A stretch of 64,000 nucleotides of DNA from Curvibacter sp. Lineage in GTDB: Bacteria > Pseudomonadota > Gammaproteobacteria > Burkholderiales > Burkholderiaceae_C. The notes below the pieces were generated by a model. The model did no database searches. It had not been told where the DNA came from and saw only the letters and a program-made list of their open reading frames with translations. Shown one piece after another: positions 16,646 to 25,042 of the stretch. The translations under genes and the position numbers were made by a program. How positions within the stretch are numbered: position 1 is the stretch's first letter; every line of letters begins with the position of its first letter. The stretch spans positions 42,423 to 106,422 of the forward strand of contig JADCGR010000003.1 of NCBI GenBank assembly GCA_020248905.1, in the 5' to 3' direction.

Positions 16646-17887
16646 TCAGGCAATCAAAGTGACTTTCTTGAACTTGCGCTTGCCAACCTGCAGCACATAG
16701 CTTCCCGCGCCGAGCTTGAGGGCCTTGTCGGCGACCGGCGCACCGTCCACGCGCACGCCGCCGCCATCGATGAGGCGGTTGCCCTCACCGGAAGAGGCCA
16801 CCAGGCCCGCCTGCCTGAGCAGGGCTGCGATGCCGGCGGGCCCGGCCTCCAGACGGATCGTCTGTTCCTCGATCTCGTCGGGGATACCGCCCTTGCTGCG
16901 GTTGATGAAGTCCTGCTCTGCAGCCTCGGCCGCCGACGCCGAGTGGAAGCGCGTCGTGATCTCCTTGGCCAGCAGCACCTTGATTTCCTTGGGGTTGCGT
17001 CCCTGCGCCACCTCATTTTTCAGCTGCGCGATGTTGTCCAGGGACCGGAAACTCAGCAGCGTGTACCAGCGCCACATGAGTTCATCGCTGATCGACAGCA
17101 CCTTGGCGAACATGGTGTTCGCGTCCTCGGTGATGCCGATGTAGTTGTTCTTGGACTTGGACATCTTGTCCACGCCGTCCAGGCCCTCAAGCAGCGGCAT
17201 GGTCAGGATGCATTGCGGCTCCTGTCCGTGCTCGATCTGCAGGTGACGGCCCATGAGCAGATTGAACTTCTGGTCGGTACCGCCGAGTTCCAGATCGCTC
17301 TTGAGCGCCACCGAATCGTAGCCCTGCATAAGCGGGTAGAGGAACTCGTGCACCAAAATCGGATTGCCAGCCTTGAAGCGGTCGTGGAAATCATTGCGCT
17401 CCATCATGCGCGCGACGGTGTACTTGGCCGCCAACTGGATCATGCCCATGGAGCCCAGGGGCAGGCTCCATTCGCTGTTGTAGCGGATCTCCGTCTTCGC
17501 AGGGTCCAGCACCAGGCTGGCCTGCCGGTAGTAGGTCTCGGCATTGGCCTTGATCTGTTCCGGCGTGAGCGCAGGGCGCGTGCTGTTGCGTCCCGAGGGA
17601 TCACCGATGAGGCTGGTGAAATCGCCAATCAGGAAGATCACCTGATGCCCGAGGTCCTGCAACTGGCGCATCTTGTTGAGCACGACGGTATGCCCGATAT
17701 GGATGTCCGGCGCGGTCGGGTCGAGGCCCAGCTTGATGCGCAGCGGCGTGCGCGTCGCTTCCGAGCGCGCCAGCTTCTGCACCCAGTCGGCTTCCGGCAG
17801 CAGCTCCTCGCAGCCGCGCTGCGTCACGGCCAGTGCGGCGCGCACCGGGTCGGTGACGGGAAAAGTCGACACAGAAGCTTGATTCAT
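16646..17887 (-). CDS. tyrS: tyrosine--tRNA ligase
   Basis: 413 residues. Class I aminoacyl-tRNA synthetase with HIGH at residues 63-66 ([13 protein letters not shown]), KMSKS at 241-245 ([13 protein letters not shown]) and a C-terminal S4 RNA-binding domain ending [17 protein letters not shown]. The HIGH and KFGKS/KMSKS variants mark the second bacterial TyrRS subgroup. ATG 17887 ([20 protein letters not shown]) is taken; the frame runs on upstream to 18100 but overlaps the divergent M23 gene and has no homology. The two genes share a 58-base promoter region. Confidence 0.96.
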   Translation of the reverse strand: MNQASVSTFPVTDPVRAALAVTQRGCEELLPEADWVQKLARSEATRTPLRIKLGLDPTAPDIHIGHTVVLNKMRQLQDLGHQVIFLIGDFTSLIGDPSGRNSTRPALTPEQIKANAETYYRQASLVLDPAKTEIRYNSEWSLPLGSMGMIQLAAKYTVARMMERNDFHDRFKAGNPILVHEFLYPLMQGYDSVALKSDLELGGTDQKFNLLMGRHLQIEHGQEPQCILTMPLLEGLDGVDKMSKSKNNYIGITEDANTMFAKVLSISDELMWRWYTLLSFRSLDNIAQLKNEVAQGRNPKEIKVLLAKEITTRFHSASAAEAAEQDFINRSKGGIPDEIEEQTIRLEAGPAGIAALLRQAGLVASSGEGNRLIDGGGVRVDGAPVADKALKLGAGSYVLQVGKRKFKKVTLIA

Positions 17888-17918
17888 AAGGATTTTTTCA
17901 GTGCCACCCGAGGGGGTC

Positions 17919-17926
17919 GATATACT
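17919..17926. promoter_or_regulatory. overlapping divergent -10 boxes between tyrS and the M23 peptidase
   Basis: The bases gatatact read TATACT on the plus strand (17921-17926), 19 bases before the M23 start codon. On the minus strand the same bases give a TATATC-like box about 32 bases before the tyrS start. The two promoters would occupy the same DNA and could exclude each other. No -35 boxes were assigned. Confidence 0.35.
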
Positions 17927-17945
17927 CACGCGATGACCGGAGGCC

Positions 17946-19388
17946 ATGATTCTAAGTGGCGTCCTTTTCACTGTTTCACCCCGATCTGGAATCCACTTGC
18001 TCAAGCTCGCGCGTACCGCCGCCCTGGAATCAGCCCTGACGCGTCTGCGCCAGGCGCTCGCGCAGCGGCCGCGCAGTCTTGGGCCGGGCCTGCTGGCCAT
18101 TGCGCTGCTGGGGGGCGGGGCCTACGCGCTGGCAGCGGCCGTGGTCACCCTAGCGCCTGACCCTGCCCGGCTGCCCGTGCGCGAGATCGCCGAGGCCGTC
18201 ACGCCCCTGCCGGCGCCGGATCAGGCCCGGGCGCTGGAAGCCCATCGTTACAGCCTGTACCGCTCGGACATCTCACGCGCGAACGACACCGCCGAAGCCC
18301 TGCTGCGCCGCCTGGGTGTCGACGACGCCGGGGCCGCCAACCATCTGCGCCGCGACCCGCTCGTCCACCGCCATCTGCTGGGGCGCACGGGTCGGCTGCT
18401 CACGGCCGAAGCCAGCGAGCGCAACACCCTTCTCAGGCTGGTCGCGCGCTGGAGCCCGGATGACGACGGCAGCTTCAAGCGCCTCGTGATCGAACGATCG
18501 GGCACGGGCTTTCAGTCGCGCATGGAAACAGCGCCCCTCACGGCTTCCATCCGAATCGCCGGCGCTATCATCGACAGCTCGCTCTTCGCCTCTGCCGACG
18601 ACGCCGGCATCCCCGACGCCGTAGCCATCCAGATTGCCGAGATCTTCTCGGGCGATATCGACTTTCACCGAGAACTGCGCAAGGGCGACCGCTATTCAGT
18701 GGTTTACGAAGTGCTGGAGGGCGATGGCGAGCCCCTGCGCGCCGGGCGCGTGCTTAGCGCCGAGTTCGTGAACGCCGGCAAGGCCTACCAGGCCCTGTGG
18801 TTCAACGAAGCGAGTCCCGGCGCAGCGCGCGACGACGGTCGTGCGACCCAGGGGCGCGGTGGCTACTACACCCTCGAAGGCAACAGCCTCAAGCGCGCCT
18901 ACCTTGCATCGCCGCTGGCCTTCTCGCGCGTGACCAGCGGCTTCAAGCTGCGCTTTCACCCGATCCTGCAGAAGTGGGCGGCGCATCTGGGTGTCGATTA
19001 CGCGGCCCCCACGGGCACGCCTGTGCGCAGCGTGGGCGATGGCGTTGTCGATTTCGCTGGCGTCCAGGGTGGGTACGGCAACGTGGTGTTCGTGCGGCAT
19101 CGCAACAACCACGTCACCGTCTACGCCCACCTCAGCCGCATCCAGGTAAGCAAGGGGCAGCGTGTCGAGCAGGGCCAGACCATCGGCGCAGTCGGAGCGA
19201 CCGGCTGGGCGACCGGCCCGCACCTGCACTACGAATTCCGCATCAACGGCCGACATCAGAATCCGCTGGCCGTGACCCGCAATGGCGAGTCGGTTCCCGT
19301 CTCCGCCGCTGCACGCCCGGCTTTCCAGCGCCAGGCTGTCTTGGCACGGCAGCAACTGGCTGCGGCACAGCTCCTGGCCGCGCGCTGA
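17946..19388 (+). CDS. M23-family murein peptidase (MepM/YebA-like)
   Basis: 480 residues. One N-terminal membrane anchor (about residues 50-70, [19 protein letters not shown]). Next comes an OapA-like periplasmic region ([20 protein letters not shown]), and then the LytM/M23 domain with [18 protein letters not shown] and the second zinc motif [17 protein letters not shown]. This is the layout of the endopeptidases that open peptidoglycan cross-links. GGAGG lies only 2 bases before ATG 17946, so a downstream start (for example TTG 17997) is possible. Its stop overlaps the anmK start (TGATG), so the two wall-related genes are coupled. Confidence 0.92.
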   Translation: MILSGVLFTVSPRSGIHLLKLARTAALESALTRLRQALAQRPRSLGPGLLAIALLGGGAYALAAAVVTLAPDPARLPVREIAEAVTPLPAPDQARALEAHRYSLYRSDISRANDTAEALLRRLGVDDAGAANHLRRDPLVHRHLLGRTGRLLTAEASERNTLLRLVARWSPDDDGSFKRLVIERSGTGFQSRMETAPLTASIRIAGAIIDSSLFASADDAGIPDAVAIQIAEIFSGDIDFHRELRKGDRYSVVYEVLEGDGEPLRAGRVLSAEFVNAGKAYQALWFNEASPGAARDDGRATQGRGGYYTLEGNSLKRAYLASPLAFSRVTSGFKLRFHPILQKWAAHLGVDYAAPTGTPVRSVGDGVVDFAGVQGGYGNVVFVRHRNNHVTVYAHLSRIQVSKGQRVEQGQTIGAVGATGWATGPHLHYEFRINGRHQNPLAVTRNGESVPVSAAARPAFQRQAVLARQQLAAAQLLAAR

Positions 19389-20500
19389 TGCCCATGTCCG
19401 AGCTGTACATCGGGCTAATGTCCGGTACATCGCTGGATGGGGTGGACGGTGTTCTCGCCGACTGCAGCAGCAAGCGCGTGCGCGTCCTGCAGCATGCAGC
19501 GCGGCGCTTTCCTCCCGCGCTGTCCGCCGAGCTGCTGGCCCTCAACCGCAGCGGTCCGGACGAGTTGCACCGCGCCGCGCTGGCGGCAAACGCGCTGGTC
19601 AGGCTGTATGCCGAGGTCATCGCCGAGCTTTTGCGCACAGCAGATGTCGCGCCGGCTGCGGTGCGCGCCATTGGCGCGCATGGCCAGACGGTTCGGCACC
19701 AGCCGGGCCAGTGGGACGGCACGGGCTACACCCTGCAGCTCAACAACCCGGCGCTGCTGGCCGAGCTCAGCGGCATCTGCGTGGTGGCGGACTTCCGCAG
19801 CCGCGACGTGGCCGCTGGCGGCCAGGGCGCGCCTCTAGTGCCGGCCTTCCACCGGGCCCAGTTCGGGCGTGGGGACGAAGTCGTTGCCATACTGAACGTG
19901 GGTGGAATTGCCAACCTGTCAGTTCTGCAGGCGGGCCGCGTGCTCGGTTTTGACTGTGGTCCAGGCAACGCCCTGCTCGATCACTGGTGCGCGCTCCACA
20001 CTCGGCAGCCCTACGATGCCGAAGGCCGCTGGGCGGCGAGCGGACGTGTGAATGAGCCCTTGCTGCAGGCCTTGCTGCAGGAGCCCTACTTCGGGCAAGC
20101 ACCGCCCAAGAGCACGGGCCGCGATCTGTTTCATGCAGACTGGCTGGCGCAGCGCCTGTCTGGAGCCGGTCCGGTGGCGGCGGCCGATGTCCAGGCCACG
20201 CTGACCGAGCTCAGCGCGCGGGTCTGTGCCCGGGACCTGCAGCGCCTCGGCCCGGGTTGCCGGCAACTCTACGTCTGCGGCGGGGGCGCGCTGAACCTGG
20301 AGCTGATGCGCCGCCTGCAGGCCCACCTCCCGGAGGTCCGGGTCGAAAACTCGGCGGCAGCCGGCCTGCCAGCGCTTCAGGTGGAAGCCGCAGCCTTCGC
20401 CTGGCTCGCCCAAAAGGCACTGATGAGGGAAACAGGCAGCCTGGAAAGCGTCACGGGCGCCCGTGGCGCCCGTGTGCTTGGAGCGGTCTATCCGGCCTGA
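19388..20500 (+). CDS. anmK: anhydro-N-acetylmuramic acid kinase
   Basis: 370 residues. Opens [20 protein letters not shown], the AnmK phosphate-binding signature. It also has GAHGQTVRHQP, VADFRSRDVAAGGQGAPLVP, NVGGIANLSVL, FDCGPGNALLD and CGGGALNLELMRRL. It phosphorylates and opens anhydroMurNAc released during cell-wall turnover, which fits its coupling to an M23 murein peptidase. Two ATGs (19388, 19394) are possible. A near-perfect hairpin (20452-20474, 10-base arms) lies inside the last codons, read as TGARGARV. Confidence 0.95.
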   Translation: MPMSELYIGLMSGTSLDGVDGVLADCSSKRVRVLQHAARRFPPALSAELLALNRSGPDELHRAALAANALVRLYAEVIAELLRTADVAPAAVRAIGAHGQTVRHQPGQWDGTGYTLQLNNPALLAELSGICVVADFRSRDVAAGGQGAPLVPAFHRAQFGRGDEVVAILNVGGIANLSVLQAGRVLGFDCGPGNALLDHWCALHTRQPYDAEGRWAASGRVNEPLLQALLQEPYFGQAPPKSTGRDLFHADWLAQRLSGAGPVAAADVQATLTELSARVCARDLQRLGPGCRQLYVCGGGALNLELMRRLQAHLPEVRVENSAAAGLPALQVEAAAFAWLAQKALMRETGSLESVTGARGARVLGAVYPA

Positions 20501-20513
20501 GCCGGACCGTTGA

Positions 20514-20879
20514 TCAGACCGAGAAGGAAGAACCGCAACCGCAGGTGGTGGTGGCGTTGGGATTCTTGATCACGAACTGGGCACCTTGCAGGTCTTCCTT
20601 GTAATCGATCTCGGCGCCGAGCAAGTACTGGTAGCTCATGGCGTCGATCAGCAGGGACACCCCATTCTTGGTCATGGTGGTGTCGTCCTCGTTGGCGACC
20701 TCGTCGAAGGTGAAGCCGTACTGGAAACCCGAGCAGCCACCGCCCTGCACGAAGACGCGCAGCTTGAGGTCGGGGTTACCCTCCTCGGCGATCAGGTCGG
20801 CCACCTTGGCAGCGGCACTGTCAGTGAAGAGGATGGGCGAGGGCATCTCGGTCTGGACGGATTCGGCAACAGCGCTCAT
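20514..20879 (-). CDS. erpA: iron-sulfur cluster insertion protein ErpA
   Basis: 121 residues. A-type carrier with the three cysteines in [14 protein letters not shown] and CGCGSSFSV at the C-terminus. The N-terminal [20 protein letters not shown] and full length match betaproteobacterial ErpA. It delivers 4Fe-4S clusters to apoproteins and is usually essential under aerobic growth. It is convergent with anmK and last in a run of minus-strand genes beginning at rplM. Confidence 0.95.
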   Translation of the reverse strand: MSAVAESVQTEMPSPILFTDSAAAKVADLIAEEGNPDLKLRVFVQGGGCSGFQYGFTFDEVANEDDTTMTKNGVSLLIDAMSYQYLLGAEIDYKEDLQGAQFVIKNPNATTTCGCGSSFSV

Positions 20880-20989
20880 GGAGAACTCCGGGAAAAGAGG
20901 GAAACTGGCTCGAATAGTACACCAAGCCGCTCAGGAATTCACCCTCCTGCGGGGATGGCCAATGGCCAGCCGCAGGCCGACAAACGGAA

Positions 20990-21388
20990 TCAGTTGTTAT
21001 TGGCCGCCAGCTTGAGGGTGGGCTTGTCTTCCATCATGGCCGGCGTGGGGCGCAGCAGCCCCGCGATGATGGCGCCCTGGTGCATTTCCAGGGAGGTGTA
21101 GTAGACGTCGCCCTCGATGCGGGCCTTGGGTTGCAGTTCCAGCATGCGGCGCGCGTAGACCGGGCCCTTGATGATGCCGTTGACGATCACGTGGTCGGCG
21201 TGGACCTCGCCCGTGACGGAGGCGGTCTCGGAAATCACGAGGATGCTGTTCTTGTCTTCGCTAGAGCGTAAATCACCCACCACCGAGCCGTCGACGCGCA
21301 GGCCGTCCGTGAAATAGACGTGGCCCTCGATGCGGTTGCCGTCGGCAATCAGACTGCGAATGGCTGGCTGGTTCTTCTTGGTAAACAT
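20990..21388 (-). CDS. bactofilin (polymer-forming cytoskeletal protein)
   Basis: 132 residues. Bactofilin (DUF583) beta-helix with regularly spaced repeats: GNRIEGHVYFTDGLRVDGSV, ISETASVTGEVHADHVIVNG, IIKGPVYARRMLELQPKARI, EGDVYYTSLEMHQGAI. Short unstructured tails lie on both sides, the C-terminal tail being PTLKLAANNN. Bactofilins form nucleotide-free filaments used in cell shape or polar assembly. It sits between the DUF6776 gene and erpA. Confidence 0.92.
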   Translation of the reverse strand: MFTKKNQPAIRSLIADGNRIEGHVYFTDGLRVDGSVVGDLRSSEDKNSILVISETASVTGEVHADHVIVNGIIKGPVYARRMLELQPKARIEGDVYYTSLEMHQGAIIAGLLRPTPAMMEDKPTLKLAANNN

Positions 21389-21411
21389 GTGGGTACCCCA
21401 TCAGGCGTGGC

Positions 21412-22140
21412 CTACAACTTGATCGACTGGACGGCCTTGACCACATTGCCGTCCATCACCTTGACACTGACGCCCTTGAGCAGGGTCTGGGGCGGCAGAT
21501 CGAACAACCCTTCCGCGCGCGCGTACTGTCGTAGCTTAATCGCTTGCGGCCCCTCCGGCAAGGTCGAGGTCCAGGGCCGGCCGGCCTGCAGGCCGGTGAA
21601 ACTGATCTCAAGCCGGCCCGTGAACTCGGGGGCATTCTTCAGCGGCTGGATCACCAGCACCTGCCATTTCACCTGCCGGCCGTCCTGTACCTCGGCCTGC
21701 AGCCCGCGGATGGCCAGTGCCTCGGTTCCCACCGAGGGGATCAGCTTCTCGAAGAAGCCCAGGTCGTCTCGCAGGCGCTGGTTATCGACCTCGAGCTGTT
21801 TGTTCAGGCTGCTGAGGCGCTCCAAAGCCGCCTTCTCGGCGGTCATCAGCGTGGTGGAGGTATTGGCGAGGGCCAGCGCCTTGTCGCGCTCTTCCTTCAT
21901 CGACTCCAGGTTCCGCTTGAGGTCGCCGACCTCGCGCTCAAGCCGCGTCAGGTCCTGGATCCGGTTGTCGTCGATACCCGCGATCTCCTTGCCGAACTCG
22001 AAAGCCCATAGGGCAATGGCGGCACAGAAGCCCAGAACGACGGCGGCACCAATCCAGCGTACCGGCCAGGGCAAAGCGCTGCGCACGGACATGCGCGGGG
22101 CGCTGACCGTCAGGCGGCGAAGAAGCAGTCGCATACGCAT
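21412..22140 (-). CDS. DUF6776-type membrane-anchored coiled-coil protein
   Basis: 242 residues. One membrane segment (about residues 28-48, WIGAAVVLGFCAAIALWAF), then a long coiled coil (about 55-130: LTRLEREVGDLKRNLESMK through LERLSSLNKQLEVDNQRLRD). The C-terminal beta domain has WQVLVIQPLKNAPEFTGRLE and ends VVKAVQSIKL. This matches a family found next to bactofilin and erpA in Burkholderiales. Function is unknown; topology suggests a periplasmic or envelope scaffold, possibly working with the bactofilin. Confidence 0.7.
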   Translation of the reverse strand: MRMRLLLRRLTVSAPRMSVRSALPWPVRWIGAAVVLGFCAAIALWAFEFGKEIAGIDDNRIQDLTRLEREVGDLKRNLESMKEERDKALALANTSTTLMTAEKAALERLSSLNKQLEVDNQRLRDDLGFFEKLIPSVGTEALAIRGLQAEVQDGRQVKWQVLVIQPLKNAPEFTGRLEISFTGLQAGRPWTSTLPEGPQAIKLRQYARAEGLFDLPPQTLLKGVSVKVMDGNVVKAVQSIKL

Positions 22141-22171
22141 AAGCGGACGAGTCTAGCAGTCGCAAAGAGCA

Positions 22172-22201
22172 AGGCCGCCAGAATTTCCGTCCTGGCGGCC
22201 C
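22172..22201 (-). terminator. hairpin after rpsI, possible terminator
   Basis: Perfect 9-base arms GGCCGCCAG (22173-22181) and CTGGCGGCC (22192-22200) around a 10-base loop, 43 bases after the rpsI stop. On the minus strand it is followed by CTTGCTCTTTG, only a weak U-tract. It may terminate or attenuate the rplM-rpsI transcript before the DUF6776 gene. Confidence 0.55.
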
Positions 22202-22243
22202 CGGCTTTGCAACAGTTTGTTGCCCTTGCGGGCAACCGCAAGA

Positions 22244-22636
22244 TCAACGCTTGCTGAACTGCTTGCGACGGCGTGCGGAATGCAGACCGACCTTCTTGCG
22301 CTCGACTTCGCGGGCGTCGCGCGTCACGAAGCCGGCTTGCGAGAGCACGGGCTTGAGCGACGCGTCGTAGTCGATCAGGGCACGCGTGATGCCGTGACGA
22401 GTCGCGCCAGCCTGGCCGGACTCACCGCCACCGTGCACGTTGACCTGCACGTCGAAAGTCTCGGCGTGGTTGGTCAGCAACAGCGGCTGCTTGGCGATCA
22501 TGATCGAGGTCTCGCGGCCAAAATACTCTTGGATATCCTTGCCGTTGACCGTGATCTTGCCGGTGCCCTTTTTCAGAAACACGCGGGCGACGCTCGATTT
22601 GCGACGGCCGGTGCCATTGTTCCATTCACCAATCAT
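22244..22636 (-). CDS. rpsI: 30S ribosomal protein S9
   Basis: 130 residues, ending in the conserved RRRKQFSKR tail that reaches the ribosomal P site. [20 protein letters not shown] and [16 protein letters not shown] are S9 landmarks. It lies 12 bases after rplM, the usual rplM-rpsI pair. Confidence 0.98.
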   Translation of the reverse strand: MIGEWNNGTGRRKSSVARVFLKKGTGKITVNGKDIQEYFGRETSIMIAKQPLLLTNHAETFDVQVNVHGGGESGQAGATRHGITRALIDYDASLKPVLSQAGFVTRDAREVERKKVGLHSARRRKQFSKR

Positions 22637-22648
22637 GTCAAGGCTCCT

Positions 22649-23080
22649 TTAGATTTCCAGCGCCTTGGGCTGCTGGGCGGTGTGGGGATGCTCGGCACCA
22701 CCGTACACCTTGAGTTTCTTGATCATGGCGTAGCCCAGGGGTCCCTTGGGCAGCATGCCTTTGACGGCCTTCTCCAGCGCGCGGCCGGGATGCTTGGCCT
22801 GCATGTCGCGGAAGTTGGTGGCGTAGATGCCCCCCGGGAAACCCGAGTGGCGATAGTAGATCTTGTCGAGCGACTTGGTTCCGGTCACTCGCAGCTTGGC
22901 TGCGTTGACGACGACAATGAAGTCTCCGGTATCGACGTGAGGCGTGTAAATGGCTTTGTGCTTGCCGCGCAGACGGAGGGCAACTTCGCTGGCTACCCGT
23001 CCGAGAACCTTATCGGTGGCGTCAATCACAAACCACTCTTGCTTCACGTCAGCGGGTTTGGCGCTGATCGTTTTGGTCAT
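22649..23080 (-). CDS. rplM: 50S ribosomal protein L13
   Basis: 143 residues. [75 protein letters not shown] and [12 protein letters not shown] are standard L13 segments. It is the first gene of the rplM-rpsI operon, with a TATAAT box about 125 bases upstream. Confidence 0.98.
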   Translation of the reverse strand: MTKTISAKPADVKQEWFVIDATDKVLGRVASEVALRLRGKHKAIYTPHVDTGDFIVVVNAAKLRVTGTKSLDKIYYRHSGFPGGIYATNFRDMQAKHPGRALEKAVKGMLPKGPLGYAMIKKLKVYGGAEHPHTAQQPKALEI

Positions 23081-23204
23081 GAGTTTTCTCTTCAGAGAGG
23101 GTTTGGGCGGCCCTTTTCCACGGTCGGTTTTCCTCTGTCGGGAATCTCTTAGGTGGTGAGTTCACGCTTCGCCGCGGGGCCGCAAAAGCGCTGCGAAGCC
23201 GACG

Positions 23205-23210
23205 ATTATA
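23205..23210 (-). promoter_or_regulatory. rplM: -10 box (TATAAT) of the rplM-rpsI operon
   Basis: Perfect TATAAT on the minus strand about 125 bases before the rplM ATG, just after the end of the kinase gene. No canonical -35 is found at 16-18 bases. The spacer and -35 region abut a tandem 16-base repeat. The leader of over 100 nt is long enough for L13-type autoregulation, but I did not identify a defined structure. Confidence 0.5.
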
Positions 23211-23222
23211 CAAGTTTAGGGG

Positions 23223-23254
23223 TGCGCACCGGCCTCAATGCGCACCGGCCTCAA
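23223..23254. repeat. perfect tandem duplication of 16 bases across a kinase stop codon
   Basis: The unit TGCGCACCGGCCTCAA occurs twice with no gap (23223-23238 and 23239-23254). The second copy contains the stop codon of the kinase gene on the minus strand, and the first duplicates that stop. It lies immediately upstream of the rplM -10 box and may change its spacing. Confidence 0.8.
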
Positions 23255-24921
23255 TTGACCTGCTGGGGGTCGAGCTGGTTACGGCTTTCCACGCAGATGG
23301 GGTGATCGAGGTTCTCCTTCTTCAGGCACTCCCTAAACAAGCATATAGGTCGTGCGAAGACACTGGCATCCGGGCACAGAACCTTGGGCTGCGGCGGCTT
23401 CACGGGGGCCGCAGCCGGCGGCTTGGGCTGCCGGGCAGGCAGCTTGGGCGCCGATGCGGGGCTTGCGGGCTGGGCCACCGACGCCATGGCGGCCGAGGGC
23501 CCAGACCCAGCGGGCGTGCCAGGCAGCATGGCGGAGCCAGACGCTTCGCCAGCTGCGGCCTGCCCAGGCTTCCCCGCCAAGCCGGCTGGTGGCCGGGCGT
23601 CCGTCCCCTTTTCTACTGCGGGCTCCGTCGTCGCCGGCCTCGCCCACGAAGGTGTGGGTGCGGGCTCCGGGGCCGCCACCCAGGCGTCCCCACCGGTGAG
23701 CCACAACCAGCCGCCCAAGCCCGCCACCACCAGGGCCAACAGGAACAGCACCCAAGCGCGTCTATGCCACCTGGCAGGAGGAGGAGGCGCCGAAGGCCCG
23801 GTCGGATGGGTCGTGAGGTAAACCGTGGCGGCGGGTCCAGGCACCGGTGCGGTTTGGGGCTCGGTGCGCAAAGCCGCCTGCGTCGTAGCATCCGCCTCAA
23901 CGGTCGGGGCGGACTGCAGCAGGGTGCCGCCCAGTTCGGCGCGCCAGTCGAACTTGTTCAGACCGGCGGGCACCTGCAGGCCCATCTGCTGGATGAAATC
24001 CGACACGGACTGCGGCCGTTCGCCGGGTTGAACGCGAAACGCGCGGCTCAGGGTCTCGACAAAGGCCTCGGAATAGGCCGGCCCGAAGTGATCACTCAGG
24101 GTATCGGTGACCTGGCTCAGCGCAGGCATGCTGTCATGTACGACACGCGTCGTCGACGGCTGGGGCGGGTCGTTGCGCAGGCAGCCATAGACTACGGCGG
24201 CCAGCGCGTAGAGATCGGACCAGGGGCCCTGCTGCAGACCCGCTGCCTCAGCGTACTGTTCTATGGGAGCGTAGTTGACTTTCAGGATTGCGGTCAGCTT
24301 GCCCGACTTGCTGTTGATGGCGCGCCGCGCCGCTCCCAGGTCCAACAACACCGGTGGTCCGCTGTCTTGCAGGAAGATATTGTCCGGGGATACATCACGA
24401 TGCAGGGTATTGTTTTCATGCAGCAGCTCCAGGGCCTGCAGCACGGACCAGAGGACCGTTCGCAGCCACTCCTCAGGGGGTGCCGAGGCCATCTGGTTGC
24501 GCGCCTGCTTGAGCGTGATGCCGCTGTAGAGCGGCATCACCATATAGGCCGTGTTGTTGGCCTCGAAGTATCGGTAGACCTTGACCAGGGACGGATGATC
24601 GAACTGCGCCAGCAGCCGCGCCTCGGCAATGAAGGACTGCAGTCCGGACTGGTAGCTCGCCTGATCGGAGGAGGAGCGAACCAAGAGCACCAGCCCCGCC
24701 GGGCGCGCCGCCAGGGCCGAAGGCATGTATTCCTTGATCGCCACCGAACGCCGCAAAGACGTGTCGTAAGCGCGGTAGACCAGGCCGAAGCCTCCCACGC
24801 CCAACAGGTCTTGCAATTCGAACTCGGCCAGCCGTGTGCCTGGCGGCAGGGCATCCAGATGCGCGACCGGCTGGGCGCCCACAGGTGCGGAGGCATGCGG
24901 ATCGGTCGGGATTTCTGCCAT
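23251..24921 (-). CDS. membrane-anchored serine/threonine protein kinase, paralogue A
   Basis: 556 residues. Hanks-type kinase domain (about 25-310): glycine loop GVGGFGLVYRAYD, catalytic K63 in VAIKEYMPS, E100, catalytic loop LHRDVSPDNIFL (H174-R175-D176) and DLG (194-196) in place of DFG. The activation segment ends in NYAPIEQY. A membrane segment follows (about 387-407, AWVLFLLALVVAGLGGWLWL), then a proline/alanine-rich stretch. The C-terminal 40 residues carry four cysteines spaced C-x10-C-x4-C-x10-C. The catalytic loop has Ser where most kinases have Lys (HRDxK). Kinase faces the cytoplasm, tail faces the periplasm. It follows paralogue B on the same strand after a 120-base gap. Confidence 0.9.
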   Translation of the reverse strand: MAEIPTDPHASAPVGAQPVAHLDALPPGTRLAEFELQDLLGVGGFGLVYRAYDTSLRRSVAIKEYMPSALAARPAGLVLLVRSSSDQASYQSGLQSFIAEARLLAQFDHPSLVKVYRYFEANNTAYMVMPLYSGITLKQARNQMASAPPEEWLRTVLWSVLQALELLHENNTLHRDVSPDNIFLQDSGPPVLLDLGAARRAINSKSGKLTAILKVNYAPIEQYAEAAGLQQGPWSDLYALAAVVYGCLRNDPPQPSTTRVVHDSMPALSQVTDTLSDHFGPAYSEAFVETLSRAFRVQPGERPQSVSDFIQQMGLQVPAGLNKFDWRAELGGTLLQSAPTVEADATTQAALRTEPQTAPVPGPAATVYLTTHPTGPSAPPPPARWHRRAWVLFLLALVVAGLGGWLWLTGGDAWVAAPEPAPTPSWARPATTEPAVEKGTDARPPAGLAGKPGQAAAGEASGSAMLPGTPAGSGPSAAMASVAQPASPASAPKLPARQPKPPAAAPVKPPQPKVLCPDASVFARPICLFRECLKKENLDHPICVESRNQLDPQQVN

Positions 24922-25042
24922 AGCGTTTAATTGTATGGAAGCCTGTCGGCATCGGCGGGACCGGCCCGCAGTAGGCGAGCCAACTCAGACGCCGTGCATC
25001 CGAACAACATTTGCGCCGACATGCACGCGTGCGACGCACGCT

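Noticed and set aside
20452..20474. Ten-base inverted repeat at the end of anmK as a terminator
   Set aside because: It lies inside the coding region with no U-run; it arises from a tandem GGCGCCCGT repeat coding for GARGAR.
23302..24930. Plus-strand frame of about 540 codons opposite kinase A
   Set aside because: Arginine- and glutamine-rich shadow; the minus strand carries a complete kinase.
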